Shown here piece by piece: positions 63,137 through 64,000 of a DNA stretch of 64,000 nucleotides. Under the pieces are notes generated by a model that saw only the letters and a program-made list of their open reading frames with translations, ran no database searches and was not told the DNA's origin. The stretch is taken from NCBI GenBank assembly GCA_027622975.1, contig JAQBVN010000008.1, positions 31,816 through 95,815 of the forward strand, written 5' to 3'. Both the position numbers and the translations under genes were made by a program. Source of the DNA: Bacteroidota bacterium (GTDB lineage: Bacteria > Bacteroidota > Bacteroidia > Flavobacteriales_D > Sanyastnellaceae). Within the stretch, counting starts at the first letter, position 1, and each line of letters begins with the position of its first letter.

Positions 63137-64000
63137 ATGTCCACTCCCCCACTCTTTCGTCTGATAGCCTTCGTGATTGTCATCGGTTTGTCCAATGCAT
63201 TTCAAGGGCAATCTACAGACGTATTGAACCAGATTGTGCAAGACCCCAACGCTGTGGTGTTTCCTTACAACCCAGACGAGGATGGATCGGGCGCCATTGG
63301 TATTGCCGATTTGTTGCCTTTCTTGATTTATTTCAACAATCCGGTGGAATTCATTGTCGAGGGAAATGAACTGGATGAAATGTCTCTGCAAAATGTGTTG
63401 ACCGTCTTGGCCCAAACCCTGTTGGACCAGGCCGCTACGATTGACAGTTTGCAATCTCAATTGAACAGCCAATCTGAGGACTTGGCCCTGCTCAATCCGC
63501 TGTTGAATCTCCTGCCAATGGCCAGTCATTTTACTTATTCGGCTTCGACTCAAACCATGGTTCTTTCAGGTGTCAACCTTCAAATAAACAACGGGAGCGG
63601 GATGAGCTACGGTTCTGGGAATGGGCTAGGCAATTTGATTTTGGGATACAATGAAGTAGAGGGTGGGTATCATCTCCCCAACGGTGACCTCGCCGCAGGT
63701 GAAGTCCGAACGGGTTCACACAACATCATTCTAGGTCCCGGACACTCTTACACGACCAACGGAGGTTTGGTGGGCGGGTACAACAACACGCTGTCTGCCA
63801 AAGGGGGGTGCCTGCTTTCCGGACAAAGCAGCTTGGCAAGCGGAAACTATGCGGCAGTACTCGGCGGCATGGACAACCGGGCCACTGGCAATCACTCCTG
63901 CATTTCAGGGGGGCACAGCAACACGGCTTCTGGGGACCGCGCAAGTGTTTCCGGCGGTCTTCTGAACCAAAGTGCGGGAATCGCCACTTCTATCTTGGGC
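63137..64000 (+). CDS. Surface protein with YadA-head-like repeats, partial
   Basis: The first 288 codons are visible; the gene runs off the right edge with no stop. A signal peptide (FRLIAFVIVIGLSNAFQGQ) precedes a dockerin-like calcium loop (NPDEDGSGAIGIADLLPFLIYF). A coiled-coil stretch (LQNVLTVLAQTLLDQAATIDSLQSQLNSQSEDLALL) then leads to left-handed-helix-type repeats. Examples are LVGGYNNTLSAKGGCLLSGQSSLASGNYAAVLGGMDNRATGNHSCISGGHSNTASG, the S-G-G-x-x-N-x-A-S-G pattern seen in YadA heads. It is probably an adhesin or filament; whether it carries an anchor is unknown because the C-terminus is missing. Confidence 0.72.
   Translation, partial: MSTPPLFRLIAFVIVIGLSNAFQGQSTDVLNQIVQDPNAVVFPYNPDEDGSGAIGIADLLPFLIYFNNPVEFIVEGNELDEMSLQNVLTVLAQTLLDQAATIDSLQSQLNSQSEDLALLNPLLNLLPMASHFTYSASTQTMVLSGVNLQINNGSGMSYGSGNGLGNLILGYNEVEGGYHLPNGDLAAGEVRTGSHNIILGPGHSYTTNGGLVGGYNNTLSAKGGCLLSGQSSLASGNYAAVLGGMDNRATGNHSCISGGHSNTASGDRASVSGGLLNQSAGIATSILG

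Noticed and set aside
1..64000. tRNA, rRNA, tmRNA or insertion sequence
   Set aside because: Reading the gaps on both strands I found no T-loop signature, rRNA-like stretch, or transposase motif.

Overview
This 64 kb window is a gene-dense stretch of a Bacteroidota chromosome, most like a marine Flavobacteriales-type lineage with moderately high GC (a judgement by eye). The evidence is the gene repertoire: a TonB-dependent receptor with an N-terminal carboxypeptidase-regulatory-like domain, secreted proteins ending in Por/T9SS-like sorting domains, the moxR-DUF58-bat 'aerotolerance' operon, zapA beside rny, the serC-serA-DUF1015 cluster, an arginine decarboxylase-agmatinase-deoxyhypusine-synthase-like operon, DUF5916, and promoters of the TAnnTTTG type. 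I found no tRNA, rRNA, CRISPR array, transposase or phage gene. It reads as core chromosome, not an island.

Layout. 1-6.6 kb: a truncated ACMSD-type decarboxylase and a peptide-type solute-binding lipoprotein on the minus strand, then a TonB receptor and an ABC exporter on the plus strand. 6.6-16.9 kb: two large secreted proteins (choice-of-anchor B with MopE-like repeats; cupredoxin plus three FAS1 domains), a TIGR01777 epimerase, a photolyase, a CoA-transferase, a lytic transglycosylase, and the surface-polysaccharide genes rfbC and a Wza-like export lipoprotein. 16.9-26.5 kb: the GNAT-mltG-DUF5916 operon, a secreted M23 peptidase, and coiled coil-zapA-rny-flippase. 26.7-33.4 kb: glutathione peroxidase, then serC-serA-DUF1015-YggS and three small or secreted proteins. 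33.4-38.7 kb: priA, a BCP peroxiredoxin, and recA with a TPR lipoprotein. 38.8-42.0 kb: [16 protein letters not shown], ended by a strong terminator. 42.0-45.7 kb: the polyamine operon. 46-47.1 kb: a hotdog protein and a MazG-like protein. 47.3-55.8 kb: an eight-gene bat operon, with batB and batC fused. 55.8-64 kb: an M36 metalloprotease, a small lipoprotein, a Cys-rich secreted protein, a hybrid histidine kinase, and the start of a YadA-head-like surface protein.

How the genes work together. Translation and repair housekeeping (thrS operon, recA, priA, photolyase, rny) is interleaved with envelope building (polysaccharide export, flippase, lytic transglycosylases, M23 peptidase, division protein ZapA) and oxidative-stress genes (glutathione peroxidase, BCP, bat operon). 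The polyamine operon gives a complete route from arginine to putrescine, plus an aminobutyl-transferring enzyme.

Most interesting points: infC appears to start at an AUC codon; batB and batC are fused, with a relic signal-peptide-like segment at the junction; a TAYCTTYG promoter element sits 4-7 nt before several start codons and suggests leaderless mRNAs; three unlinked secreted proteins share a dockerin-like calcium-loop module; and the arginine decarboxylase has a TTG start, a foldable leader, and three AGAATGACC-like repeats spaced about 45 bp upstream.
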